Assembly (NCBI GenBank): GCA_028583685.1
Contig: JAMXIF010001118.1
Location: forward strand, 5,662,366 to 5,726,365
Reading direction: 5' to 3'
DNA length: 64,000 bases
DNA from: Petaurus breviceps papuanus
Taxonomy: Eukaryota > Chordata > Mammalia > Diprotodontia > Petauridae
Notes under the pieces: generated by a model
Seen by the model: only the letters and a program-made list of their open reading frames with translations
The model's database searches: none
What the model was told of the DNA's origin: nothing
Position numbers and translations under genes: made by a program
Shown: positions 43,073 to 54,830 of the stretch, one piece after another
Layout of the letters: the number at the start of each line of letters is the position of its first letter
How positions within the stretch are numbered: position 1 is the first letter of the stretch

Positions 43073-43346
43073 TAGGGGTGGCCAGGTAGCACAGCGAGTA
43101 AGAGCACCGGCCCCAGAGGCGGGATAACATGGGATTGAATCTGGGCTCAGCCACTTACCACTCACCCAGAAACACCTGGCTGTGGAACCTTGAGCAAGTG
43201 GCTCAGTGAGTAAGAGCACCGGCCCCAGAGTTGGGATGACCTGGGATCAAATCCGGGCTCTGATACTTAGCACCACACCCAGAAATAACTGGCCATGTAA
43301 CCTTGAGCAAGTTACTTAACCCTGATTGCTTTATAAAAAAAAAAAA
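43073..43346 (+). mobile_element. dimeric tRNA-derived SINE, second copy
   Basis: Monomer 1 runs from GGGGTGGCCAGGTAGCACAG to GGAACCTTGAGCAAGT. Monomer 2 follows directly from GGCTCAGTGAGTAAGAGCAC to ACTTAACCCTGATTGCTTTA with an A-tail. The junction lacks the end of monomer 1 and the first bases of monomer 2, a different loss from the copy at 30707. Flanks AAGAGTGCTTGCTT and AAGAGTGCTTACATT (43059-43072 and 43347 on) form a near-perfect duplication. Confidence 0.85.
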
Positions 43347-43554
43347 AGAGTGCTTACATTAGTTTCAATAAGACTTAGATTCAGGGCTTTTGGCTATAGA
43401 AAAGTTATGGATTTCCATTGCTAGAGGCATTTTCCTCCCAGGAACTTACCTAAACCAATGAAATCCAAATTCCAGTAAAAAAAAAAAATAATAAAAGGAG
43501 GAAAGACAGCGGAGTATCATCACTGATATGTGTGGGTGTGGGAGGCGATCAGTA

Positions 43555-43740
43555 AGTAAGCCAGAATTTATTAAGCACCTTCATGTTCCAGTCAATTTGT
43601 TAAAGAAATGAATATAGAAAGAAAATAAAATATATATGTATATATATAGATATATGAATATGTGTGTATATATACACAAACAGCCTTTACTCTCAAGGAG
43701 GCACAGATTATTGCGAGGGGAAAAAAATCTTCATGGAGAA
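43555..43740 (+). repeat. ancient interspersed repeat with an internal TA microsatellite
   Basis: TTTATTAAGCACCTTCATGT and CAGCCTTTACTCTCAAGGAG bracket a (TA/TG)n stretch at 43628-43678. Confidence 0.45.
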
Positions 43741-44214
43741 GGAACTCTTTCTTTTGTCTTATTTCACCAGTGGACTAGCTAGCACAAGCTGCAAGAGAAA
43801 AATAATTTGTTTTTCTTACCTTGTTGCAGATCGTTCACAATGAAGAAATGAAGAGTGACAATATTAGGAGATCTTATTTATTATCTTCCTTTATTGTTTG
43901 TTTGTTTTCCCTAACACTAAGTCTCTATGGGCTTTGCAATGCCTGACTTGTGAGAGTTGTGCTATATTTTTTTAAACCCCCAGTCTCTGCTAATTTGAAT
44001 AGACTTCATATTGATAAGTATCTTCAGTCAGTGCAAATCTCACATATATTGCAGTAACAGGAAAGGATATGTCATATTAAGTTTTGTCATGAATAAATGA
44101 ATATAATCACTGTAATTTGATCCATAGATAGCTATTACAAATCTAAATTTTATTTGTTTCCAGCAGCTAAGGAAACACATCTTCTCCTGTATAAAAAGTC
44201 TTATTTTTTTTACT
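43741..44214. other. no feature recognised
   Basis: Unique-looking AT-rich sequence. Confidence 0.4.
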
Positions 44215-44305
44215 GTTTTTGAATATTTAAACTTTCCCCAATCACACATAAAAGCATAATTTGACAATTCTTTTTTTGAATTTTGAGTTTAAAATTCTCT
44301 CCCTC

Positions 44306-44456
44306 CTTGGGACGGCTAGGTGGCACAATGAATAGAGTACCAGTCCTGGAGTCAGGAAGTCTGTCAAATCTGGTCTCCCACACTTAACACTTACTAGCTG
44401 TGTGACTTTGGAAAAGTCACTTAACCCTAATTGCCCTGCCTTCCCCACTCCAAAAA
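44306..44456 (+). mobile_element. tRNA-derived SINE (WSINE1 type) inside L1
   Basis: Head GGACGGCTAGGTGGCACAAT, TCTGTCAAATCTGGTC at box B, GCTGTGTGACTTTGGAAAAG and a poly(A). Duplication AAAATTCTCTCCCTC / AAAATTCTCTCACTC at 44291-44305 and 44457-44471. Confidence 0.9.
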
Positions 44457-44522
44457 AAAATTCTCTCACTCCCTCTCTCCTACATCTACCCCCTGCCTGT
44501 GAGAGTAAGCACTTTAATAGGG

Positions 44523-45669
44523 TGTAATGTAATGCCAAGGAAAGGCAACTTCCCAGGGTTCAAAATACCAGCATAGGTGCTCTCCATTTTATTCAATGAC
44601 AAATTAAGAACAGAGAAGGTCAAAATATGACATCATTCAAAATACAGCATTTACTAAGTGTGATTAAATAATCTCCAAATACTACCCCACCCCAGGACCT
44701 TACATTCATTCAATCAATTGCAGGTCCCTGTTCTAAATACTACTCCACCCCTAGGCTGTACCTTCATTTAGTCCACCACAAAGCCCCTCTTCTCAAATGG
44801 ATATTAGTTTCCAAACATAAGTAAAGTACATTCATTTGTTCAACCATAGAACACAAAAAGGTCAAAAGTTCCCCACCCCTGGATCACAATTGTATCTACC
44901 CCAGAGTTACATCAACTTTAAGCACAGCACTTAATACCCAAATGGAGGTCTTTTCTTCATCTTGACACAAGGCAAGTTCTCAGCAATCTTTGTTCCTGGG
45001 GAGACAAGGCTTAGCAAGGCCACAAGATACATTGCCAGTCTCTTCATTGATTCATCCTCTGTCTGCAGAACAGTCCTAGAACCCCTGAAAACATTAGCAA
45101 AACCATCTCCCAGGATTTCTGTAAACATACAACAAGAAAATCCTTCTTCAGGGCTTCTGTACCAACAGAAAGGTTCCCAGACCCCTGCAACAACAGCACT
45201 GTCCTTCACCAGTGGACAGTATTCACTCTCTGTCTGCAGGACAGTCTCAGGAGCTCTTAGCCAACAGCCAGGTTCCAGGACTTCTTCAACAACAGGACTG
45301 TCTTTCACCAGTGGACAAATCTGGCAAAACGACATCAAAACAGACAGACAAAGTACCAGCAAAACAGCCACTTATCCTCAGTCCTTGGCAGCTCCGGGGG
45401 CAGGTCTCAAAAGTCCAGGGCAATTCAAAGTGGCCCTCAGCAATCCTCTCAGTCTCTCTGTACCTCCACGAGGGTGCTGTTTCCAAAAAGTCCTTCTGCC
45501 TCTCTCTTGTCTCTCCAAATCTATGTCACCAGCTGCTCCCAGTTCAGTACTCTCTTTTTACATCAACAAGTCCATCCCACAGGTGGGATTAACAAGCTCT
45601 GGGTTTTAACACAATCAATTTGAAAACCAAGCCAATACAGGGGGATCTTTATATTCTATTACTATCACA
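44523..45669 (-). mobile_element. solo LTR, 1.15 kb family, copy 2 (inverted relative to copy 1)
   Basis: On the minus strand it starts TGTGATAGTAAT and ends GGCATTACATTACA, with a perfect 5-bp duplication TAGGG at 44518-44522 and 45670-45674, which fixes it as an LTR-type insertion into the L1 3' UTR. An AATAAA lies about 75 bases before the end. A 146-codon frame at 44931-45371 corresponds to that of copy 1 and is also open. A 215-codon frame runs on the opposite strand. It has no internal genes: a solo LTR fossil that looks whole. Confidence 0.85.
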
Positions 45670-45895
45670 TAGGGGCTATACGTGTATAATCATGCACAAC
45701 ATATTTCATTAGCCATGTTGTGAAAAAAATGAAAAAAAAATAAAGAAAGTGAAAAATAGTATGCTTTGATCTGCATTCAGGTTCCAACAGTTTTTCCTAT
45801 TGAGGATAGTATTTTTCATGATGAGTCCTTTAGAATTGTCTTAGATCAAGGAATTGCTGAGAATGGTGAAAGTCTTATTTTTCTATGATTTTACA

Positions 45896-47012
45896 CATAC
45901 AATGCTTCCTGTATTGGCTTGATTTTATCCCATGCATATTTCAATAGTTCTTTCAAAAATAGTAGGTGCTCCAAATTAAAATTTTCTTGCTGTTTGTTGA
46001 ACAGATATCCCAATGGCATAAATGTTGACGTACAGGGGCTAAAATTTATAGTATTATTTTGTGATTATTATGCTAACTATAATGTCTATTGTAATGGCTA
46101 GTGTAACACTGCCTGCTTTTAGAAGTAAAATAAGTAATACATTGAATAATTGTAAAGAGCTAGTCATTCATTTTGAGACAGAAGATGTTGGGTATACAAT
46201 TTGTCTTTGCTTTTGCTTCTAGTTTTCAGGAAAAATCATTTGTTTTCCTTGCCACAATTTATAGCTTAGATATAATGTTTTTCTTTGGGACTATAGGGAT
46301 AAATATTAATTTTTATGCTTTGGGATAAGTCTTCAGCTAAACTATTTTAATATTTACAGCACCTTAGGAAAAACAACTGTGTGTCTAAATACCAAAAGAA
46401 AACAGTTGAAAGTATCGCTTTGCTGGTCCCTTAGCTGGTTGTGAATCTGCACTGTAAATCTAATTTAAAACTGTTGAAAACAGCAAAATGTAATTAGATT
46501 TTCATCAGAGTTGCAAACCCTAAAGACTACTACATTATCATATTATGGAAATCCTTTGTGAATATGTTAATATTTGTTTCAAGAAAATTTCAAGACACAC
46601 CAGGTACCTAAACAAAATGACAGCTGCCAGAGGCAAAAAAAAAAAATAAAGGTTCTGTGATCTTCACCATAAGACTATTAAAGTTGCATGACTAACTCAA
46701 ATGCTCACAGTTCTTTCCGTTCAAAAACTTTCAAGTTTTGATTAAGAAAACAAAACAATACATAAAATATTAGGAAAAGACCTGAATTGTAATCTCAAAA
46801 CATCTTTCTCCATTTCCTTCTTCTTTCTTCCTACTGGTTTTATGAAGGCTGAAAATTAGTTCTAGCTTTTCATAATCCTATTTCGGGTAAGATAATTTGG
46901 TAAATGTATATTCATTATGTAGCATGTTTAACTTTCAGTGCTATGAAGTGCTATGAAAATGGCTCTAAATAGAAATAAGCTTGGCCGTGGAGTCAATTCA
47001 GTTGACTTTCTT
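45896..47012. other. no gene or repeat recognised
   Basis: AT-rich unique-looking sequence. A short open frame at 45919-46101 has no family motif or splice support. Confidence 0.45.
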
Positions 47013-47265
47013 GTGGGCAGCTAGGTGGTGCAGTGGATAGAGTGCCTGGCCTGGAGTCTGGAAGACTTAATCTCCCTGAGTTCAAATCTGGCCTTAGACA
47101 CTCATTAGTTGAGTGACCCTGGGCGAGTCACATAACCCTGTTTATCTCAGTTTCTTCATTTGTCAAATGAGCTGGATATGGAAAGGACAGACCACTATAG
47201 AATCTTAGCCAAGAAAACTCCAAACAGAGTCACCAAGAGTCATATGTGACTAAAAAAAAGGGGGA
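47013..47265 (+). mobile_element. Mar1 CORE-SINE
   Basis: Head GGGCAGCTAGGTGGTGCAGT, box B GAGTTCAAATCTGGCC, CORE TCAGTTTCTTCATTTGTCAA, then GAGTCACCAAGAGTCATATG and a poly(A): the long Mar1 tail. Confidence 0.85.
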
Positions 47266-47319
47266 AAAGAAGCCCCTACCCTTAAGGAGTTTATTTTCTG
47301 CTTCATAATTGGGATAAGT

Positions 47320-50060
47320 AACAAATCTTAGAGGTCAATTGATTCTACAACATTATTTTTTTTTTAGTATTAATAGTATATATATTCTAAACATTTGATT
47401 TTCAAACTTTGAATTCCAAATTCATTCCCTTCCTCCCTTGTCACCTACCCTTACTGGGAAGATAAGCAATTCTGTATAGGCTGTACATGTGTAGATATGC
47501 AAAACATTACCACAGTAGATATATTGTAAAACACTTGACTATATTTCCCTCCCTCCTATCCCACTGCCCACTTTTTTTATTGTCTACTTTGATCCTGTCC
47601 CTTTTCAAAAGTGGGTGCTTCGAACTTCTTTCCCCTCCCCCCCCCAGCCTGTCCTCCCTTCCATCATGTCCCCTCTCATCCCCTTCCCTGCTACTCTCCT
47701 GTAGGGTGAGATACCCTATTTGGTGTGTATGTCATTCCATCCCTGAGCCAAATTCAATGAGAATAAGGTTGACCCATTCCCCTTTGCCTTCCTGTTCTTC
47801 CCCTCCATTGTAACCATTTTCCCTTGCCTCTTCCATATGAGGTAGTTTAAACCATTCTGTCTCTCCCTATCTCCTCTCATTATATTCCTCTCTCACCTCT
47901 AAATTTCACCTTATAAGTATTATCCCTTCCTAATAAATTGTTCCTGTGCCTTCTATATATGTATACCTATAAACATATATACACACATTCACATATGTAT
48001 TCATATGCCCATATCCCCTCATATATATATACATATATATATATACATATATATTTCTATTCCCTTAAACTATTTTCATACAGAGAAATATTTCATCAGT
48101 TGAAATGATCATATTTCCATGTGGGAATGTAAATAACTTAACTTTGATAAGATCCTAATGATTTATTTTCCCTGTCCACCTTCTCATGCCTCTCTTACTT
48201 CTTGTGTCTGGATGTCAAATTCTCTATTCCACTCTGGTTTTTTTCAGCAAGAATGCTAGAAAGTCCTCTATTTCATTAAATGACAATATTTTCCCCTGAA
48301 AAATGGTACTCAGTTCTGCTGGGTAGGTGATTCTTTTCTTTAATCCCAGATCCTTGAACCTCCAGAATATCATATTCCAAGCTCTTCAATTCCTCAGTGT
48401 AGAAGCTGCCAGATCCTGGGTTATCCTGATTGTGTTTCCACAATATTCAAATATTTTCTTCCTGGCTCCTCATAATATTTTCTCCTTGATCTGGGAATCC
48501 TGGAACCTGGCTATAATATTCCTAGGAGTATTCTTTTTGGGATCTTTTTCAGGAGGTGATTGGTGTATTTTTTCAACCTCTATTTTTCCCTCTGGTTCTA
48601 AAACATCAGAGCAGGTTTCCCTGAGAATTTCTTAGAGGATGATTTCTAGGTTGTTTCTTTGTTGATGCCTTTCAGGTAGTCCAATATTTTATAAATTCTC
48701 TCTCCTGGATCTATTTTCCAGGTCAGTGTTTTTTCCCATGAGATATTTCACATTGCCTTCTATTCTTTATTTGTTTGGATCCATTTAACAGCATCTAGAT
48801 TTGTCATGAAGTCACTATCTTCCATTTGCTCCAATCTAATTCTGAATGAATGATTCTCCTCAGTGAGCTTTTGAGATATTTTTTCCATCTGGAAAATTCA
48901 GCTTTTTCAGGCATTCTTCTCATTGCCTTTATGAGTCTCTTTTGCCATTTGAATTATTCTATTTTTTAAGGTATTTTCCTCAGTCAGGTTGTTGACTCTC
49001 ATTTCATAATTTTCTTGCATCATTCTCATTTCTCTTCCCAATTTTTCCTCCACTTCTCTTATCTGCTTATTAAGGTCCTCTATGGACTGTAACTAGCTCG
49101 TATTTTTCTTTGAAGTTTTGATGCAGGAGTTCTGACTTCAGTGTCTTCCTCCTGTTCCGTGCTTTGATCCTTTTTGTCACCAAAATAGAAATGTAAATTT
49201 GGGGTGCTCTGTTTCTTTGCTTCCTTTACTTGGTCATGTCACCACTCAGTGACTTGACCCCTGGGCTTTTTGCCACAGTAGGACTCTACCACCAGCCAGA
49301 GGATCTTCTTCCCGAACGCTGGAGTTTTCTCAGCTGCAGAAGGTATTAGTTGGGTGCTGTCTCTGAAGCTTCCACAATCTCTGGCAAGTTGGTAGCACAC
49401 TCCAGGACTTCCACCCTTGACCTCAATACAGATCCAAGCAGTTTAAAGCAAGAGCAATTACCACTCAGACTGGCCACTTGGTCCACAGTCTGCAGGCCAG
49501 GAACTGAAGCTGCCATGTGGGGGTGGCTGCACAGCCACTGTACCTCACCTGCTTCTCACCCTGGGGGCAAAGACCAACATTCTCCCAACTCATGGATCTC
49601 AAAGTCCACACTGCACTGGCCTCTCACTTTGTCTTTGGCATCTGTGTTGATAATTCTGGAAACTGCCACAGCTTCTAGTGATCTGAAGTCTCTCCACCTG
49701 GTGTGTGGTCAGGTCAACTCCCAGAGTGCTGCTCTGGCCAATTACTATCTGCCTGCTGGGCTGTCCTCAGTGGGAGGTTAGCTTCTCTGTGTCATTTTTT
49801 GGTTTCTGTAGTTCCAAAGTTTGTTCAGAGTCCCCTTTTACATGAATTGAGGGAGGTGGAAGCTGGAGCTCCATGGAAATCCTGTTTCTACTCTACCATC
49901 TTGACTCCATCTCTACAACATTATTTTACAAATGAGAAACTCAGTCTTAAAAAAATTTAAAGGACCAACCAAGGTCACAGAGGTAAGTAAAGTAAGAAAG
50001 TTATAATTTGAGCCCATATCTTCTTATTCTCATCACTGCACTGCACTGCTTCTCTTTTTC
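47320..50060 (-). mobile_element. MIR split by a HAL1 insertion
   Basis: Left part ends TTGATTCTACAACATTATTTT. The right part starts at the duplicated target and continues ACAAATGAGAAACTCAGTC, CCAACCAAGGTCACAGAGG, AATTTGAGCCCATATC to about 50060. Rejoined, the two parts read as a reversed MIR. Confidence 0.6.
47360..49911 (-). mobile_element. HAL1 (ORF1-only LINE), structurally complete, 2.55 kb
   Basis: Runs leftwards from a 5' UTR (GGAGTCAAGATGGTAGAGTA at the right end) through ORF1 to a roughly 0.75 kb purine-rich 3' UTR and a short A tail. ORF1 starts at the ATG at 49237 (MTK, with a stop soon after). It keeps the coiled-coil codons and a C-terminal block NTPRNIIARFQDSQIKEKI near 48470-48535. 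No ORF2 lies between ORF1 and the tail. A perfect 16-bp duplication TCTACAACATTATTTT at 47344-47359 and 49912-49927 shows it inserted as it stands. Confidence 0.85.
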
Positions 50061-50109
50061 CTTCCTAAGTTTTCTACTGCTTACATTTATATACTTGTGG
50101 TACATACCA

Positions 50110-50337
50110 ATTCATAATTTGTTGTTCAGTCATTTTTTAGTCATGTCTGACTCTTTGCAATCTCATTTTATTTGGCAAAGGTCCTGGAATGGTTTGCAAT
50201 TTCCTTCTCTAGTTCATTTTACAGATGAAGAAACTGATATAAACAGGATTGAGTTACTTGTCCTGTGTCACACAGCTAATTCTGAGTCCAGACCTGGCAC
50301 CCTGTCTACTGCACCACCTAACTGCCCTAATCCATAA
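50110..50337 (-). mobile_element. Mar1 CORE-SINE
   Basis: Plus-strand GTTGTTCAGTCATTTTTTAG (tail), TCATTTTACAGATGAAGAAA (CORE), GTCACACAGCTAATTCTGAG and CACCACCTAACTGCCC (head). Flanks AATTCATAAT and AATCCATAAT are a probable duplication. Confidence 0.8.
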
Positions 50338-51849
50338 TCAAGAAGCATATACTCAAAATATTTAAGAACTACATGTGTTTTCTAGGGAAGTCTTCATTGT
50401 GATGTTGGCATTAAAACCAAGACAGGGAAGAAGACATATTTTTTTTTCAATACCCATAATCAATAACAATAAATTCTATTGGGGTTCAGGAGCTTGGCTA
50501 ACTTTTAGAATGATTATAATGCTATAGACCATTACAGAGGAAAGAACTAAGATATCTGTGCATGCCTGCCCTCATAATGGGGAGCAGAGTCCTTATTTCA
50601 TAAGTCATCACACCTTTTCTGAAACATTTTCTCAGCCTCTTCCATGAGTGTCAAAATTTTGCAGAACAATTCACATCAGAAAATATATTATAATAACTGT
50701 ATGTTGATAATGATGAAAAAAGAATGAAATCAATGAGGAAAAAATGAAAAACTTAACATCACAGTATGAGGAAATCATAGAAAAATTGGATGAATGATAA
50801 ATAAGTTTAGGCTATCCCTCCCTACTCCCCACCTCCAACAAAATGAAGATAAAACTACATTAGCCCCATTCCAACTTAAATCTATAGTGTTCTCATGTTT
50901 TGTTCATTTGTTTACAGAGAGTTCTAACTGTATTATTTCAGTTGATCTTCCCCAAAACCATGAAAATATAGTGTATGCATATAGTTAATAAAGTATCTCC
51001 AAAGCCTTAGTACAGTTTTAAACTTTAATAGATTAAAACCGCACTAAGTCATTTTAAGATGATCCCTATAGCAATAGCAAATACAAGTATAGCAATAGTT
51101 ATAATTACAGCTACATGTATAGATATGATCCTTATAACATATAGAATATAAATTTTATATTATCTACATTTAAAGTCCAGGTGTTACACATGTAATTGAC
51201 CTCTGTTAGTCATTAGGTTTTAGTACCCATTGTTATTAAAATCTCTTTCTCTTCCAATGGGGAGAAAGGAATTGTAAAAGAGTTCATTGTACTTTTGCTC
51301 CATGACAGCACTTGAACTTTGAAAAAAAGAGACAAAGAGATGGCTATTTTCTTAAGGGCAGAAATGCTTGATTAATGTGCATTACAACATATGAAACTCA
51401 TTTTAAACAACAAGTTTTGAAGCTACATACAAATTAACCACAAATCTTTTACTAGAGAAGTAATATTTTCTGCGGTAAAATATCCTGGAACCATCAATAA
51501 AAGAAAAAGAACAGCAAGACAATGAACATTGTCATTCAATTTATTTTCTTGGTTATGCTGGTGTAGTTCCCTTTGATTATAACAGAAGGCATACAAGTGC
51601 ATCTGAAAGTATATTTTAATCATTGTTTGATGATTATGATGAAAAAGAATGAATTAAATCATTGAAGAAAAATGAAAAACTTAACATCAAACTTGAGGAA
51701 ATCAAAGAAAAATTACATGAAAGACAAATTAGTTTAGGCTATTGCTCTCAACAAAAATATAGCTGAGAATATTCCCCCTGCCCCTAAATAACTTTTTAAT
51801 ATGTTTGAGTAGATTTTTATTAATAATTTCAATATTTTCAAGATGTCCA
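50338..51849. other. no gene seen; contains a dispersed 120-bp repeat pair
   Basis: 50700-50815 and 51626-51745 are similar direct copies (shared AAAAATGAAAAACTTAACAT, TGAGGAAATCA.AGAAAAAT and AAGTTTAGGCTAT/TAGTTTAGGCTAT). The codons read like a coiled coil (QYEEIIEKLDE) in both, yet frames end at once. Family unknown. The rest is unrecognised. Confidence 0.5.
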
Positions 51850-53465
51850 GGTCCCTTCTTCCACTATCTCTTCCATCACCCATGTGTTTTATACTGAGAT
51901 AGCCCTTTTTCTTGCCAAGTCCAGTCCCATAACATGCACAAGTAATTCCATTCTATCTTATCTCCTCCAGGAATTTCCCACCATCCTCATCTCTCACTTA
52001 TCTTCAATCCCTACTGGTTAAAAATATACCAATGCCTCCATTATCCTCAAAAAAAAACTCTCACTCAATCCATCTATCCCTGATATTTCATATTTCTTCT
52101 ATCTTTTGTAGTTAAATTCCTGGAGATTCTCTTGAACAGTTATCTCTCTACTCCCTCTCCTCTCTTTTTTCTTAACTTACTGACTTTAACTGTCTGACTT
52201 TAACTTTATCATTCAACCAGAATTGTTTTCTCCAAAATTATCAATGATCACTTAATTGCCAGATCCAATGGTTCTTTCTTTCTCAATCCTCAGCTCTCTT
52301 GATGCCTTTGCAACTTTTGGCACTTGTTGATAAAGCTCTTCTCAGTGTCTGGCACATATTAGGTGCTTAATAAATGTATATTGATTAACAGTCTCTTCTC
52401 TCTAGGTTTTCAGAACACTGTTCTCTAATGGTTCTCCTCTTAGCTGACCATTCCTCTATCTCTTGCTGGATCTTTGTCTGAGTCACACTCACTAAAAATT
52501 GGAGTATCTGACAGTCTCTGTCCTGGGCCCTCTTCTTTTTTTCCCCTCTCTAATTTTGCACTTGTTCTCATCAACTTGAAGGGATTCAATTATCATCTCT
52601 ATGCTAGTGATTCTCAAATCAGTTACTTAGTCAACCCTAACTTTTCTACTCACCTCCAGTCTCATATCTCCAATTGCTTATTAAACAGCTTGATTTGGAT
52701 GTTAAGCAGATATCTTAAATTCAAGGTCTCCAAAAAGTGAATGCATCAGCATGCCCAAAAACTTACCTTTCCCCAAACTTTCCTATTATTATTGAAAGCA
52801 TCTTAATAAGTCCATCCTCATAAGTCCCCAGACTTAAAAGATAGGTATTACCTTCAGCTTTTCATTCTTTCTCACTTCTTATAGCCGAGCAGTTTCCAGG
52901 ACCTGTTGATTTTAGCCTTGTAGCATCTCCCCTATACACACTCTCCTCAACTCTGACACTGCCAATGTCCTGGTATAAGCTCTCATTACCTCCTACCTAG
53001 ACTACTGAAAGAGTCTTCTGATGGATGTCCCTGCCTCAAAGACTCTCTCCACTCCACTCAGCAGTCACATTGCATCATTTTAAAGAGAAGGTCTTATCAC
53101 ATCCAAACACCACCACCCATGTCCCCATTCAATAAATACCAGTGACTCCCTATTACTTTGAGAATCAAATATCAAGTCCTTGCTTGGGCTTCAAAACCCT
53201 TCATAATCTGGTCCATTCCTACCTATTGAGTCTTTTGTCACTGCCTTCTCACTACTTGTTATGTGATCAACTAACACTGGCCTTTCTGCTATACCTAAAA
53301 CTAGATGCTCCATCATCTGACTTAAAACATTTTCAATGACTGTTCCCACAGGTCAGGAACAATCTCCTTCTTCATCTATGCTTCCTGAATTCCTGAATTC
53401 TTTTAAGTTTCACATTTTGCAAGAAGGAATTTCCTAGTCACAATAATGCTAGTACCAGGTTTGAG
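51850..53465 (+). mobile_element. L2 LINE, 1.6 kb of ORF and 3' part
   Basis: L2 order: CTCTCTTGATGCCTTTGCAA, TCTCTCTAGGTTTTCAGAAC, GTCCTGGGCCCTCTTC, TATGCTAGTGATTCTCAAAT, ACCTAGACTACTGAAAGAGT, CAGTGACTCCCTATTACTTT. A 49-bp L2 tail (GTGTCTGGCACATATTAGG to ATTGATTAAC) is inserted at 52343-52391. Confidence 0.85.
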
Positions 53466-54830
53466 AAGAATTAAAGTCTATCCTAGATCCAGATCCAAGA
53501 GGATGTAATTAGCCAATGGAATCCATTGTACCAGATACTCTCCCACATCATGGTCTTGTATCACAAACCTTGAATGTGATGCTTCAGAGTAGTACAATTT
53601 TCCTCATATCTTGGAAGACGAGCATAAAATCTGGTTCTCTGGAGAGGTGCATCAGTATTGTACACCAGTTTCACAATGACGTGTTTGCACAAGTTATAAA
53701 TGATTGCTAATTCTCTTGTGCTTTACCAGTCAACAAGAGTGAAGCAAGATAGTGTGATTGTTCCAATGATTTTTAGCATGATGTTTTCAATGATATTGAT
53801 AGATGCCTTCCATAAGGATAAAAATGACACCAAGGTCAGCTAACACACTGAAGGTAAATTATCTTACTTGAGAAGGCTACAAGCCAACACTAAAACAGAG
53901 GGAGGGCTGCTATGCAACTTTTTGTTTGCAGCTGATTATGCATTCAATGCAGCCTCTAATCCTGAGAAGTAACAGAGATGGGTTCTCTGCCTCTTGTGCT
54001 GATTTTGGCCAGACAATTAGCACCAAGAAAATAGAGGTTCTTCACCAGTCCATATGTGGATATTGGTTATAGCAAGTGGAGGAATTTTGAATTCTGTGAA
54101 TAAGTTCACTTACTCTGGCAGTATACTTTTCAGGGATGTACATGTAGATGATGAGATTGACACATGCACTGCAAAAGCTACCTCAAGCTGTTTTGGAGGC
54201 TCCAAAAGAAAGCATGTGGAAGAAGTATTAGACTGACTACAAACTGAAAGCCTATAGAGACACTGTCCTGGTCTCATTTTTGTATGCCTATGAAACTTGG
54301 ACAGTATACCAGTGCCATGTCAGAAAATTGAACAGCTTCCATTTAAATTGTCTTCTGAAGATCACTTGGCAAAATAAGGTGCCAGACACTGATAATGTCC
54401 TTTCTTGAACTAAACTGCCAAGAATTCAAACTCCTCTGAAGGAAACACAACTCCAGAGCCCATGGTATTCAAATGCTAAAGTATGTTTGCCTAAAATACA
54501 CTTTTGTGGAGAGCTCACACAAGGTAAGTGCTCACATAGAGATTAGAAGAAGCAATACAAGGACATTCTCAAGGTCTCTCTAAGGAATTGTGCAATCAAT
54601 TATGAGAAATGGAGACAATGGCACAGGACCACCCAAAATGATGTGGCCTCATGAAAAAAAAAGGCACTGTGCTCTATTAGCAAAGCAGAATTGCAGTACC
54701 TCAAAAGAAAAGTGGAATGGACAAATTTAGAGACATCTCCACTCCAAATGTCTTGTGGACAAAGGACAAGAGCCATTTTCCTTACGTAAAATAAGTCTAA
54801 AAGACATTCAGAAGATCACATATTAAATTT
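53466..54830 (+). mobile_element. RTE-clade LINE, second copy, RT and C-terminal part
   Basis: Codons near 53738-53800 read VKQDSVIVPMIFSMMFSMIL, the RTE palm-B block usually VKQGCVLAPTLFSMMFSAML. Near 53909-53955 LLCNFLFAADYAFNAAS replaces the FADD box, so the second catalytic Asp region is altered. ...FTYSGSILFRDVHVDDEID... (from about 54106) and text equal to 24850-25300 of the first copy follow. Several frameshifts; dead. Confidence 0.8.

Larger units (their letters stand above)
44215..45895 (-). mobile_element. L1 LINE 3' end, split by a SINE and an LTR
   Basis: Antisense L1 3' UTR text runs from the T-rich end at 44215 through TTTTGAGTTTAAAATTCTCT to GTAAGCACTTTAATAGGG at 44522. It resumes at 45675 with CTATACGTGTATAATCATGC and goes on to TGATGAGTCCTTTAGAATTG. 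Compare the same order at 25625-25985. Confidence 0.75.

Noticed and set aside
39778-45669. The two 1.15 kb LTRs as the ends of one provirus
   Set aside because: They are in opposite orientation, each has its own flanking duplication, and no retroviral interior lies between them.
49350-49781. 143-codon plus-strand frame as a gene
   Set aside because: It is the antisense of the HAL1 5' UTR; the frame has no similarity and no splice context.
51440-51500. Possible small minus-strand exon with GTATGT donor
   Set aside because: Only about 50 bp, one of several chance AG/GT pairs, with no recognisable protein similarity.
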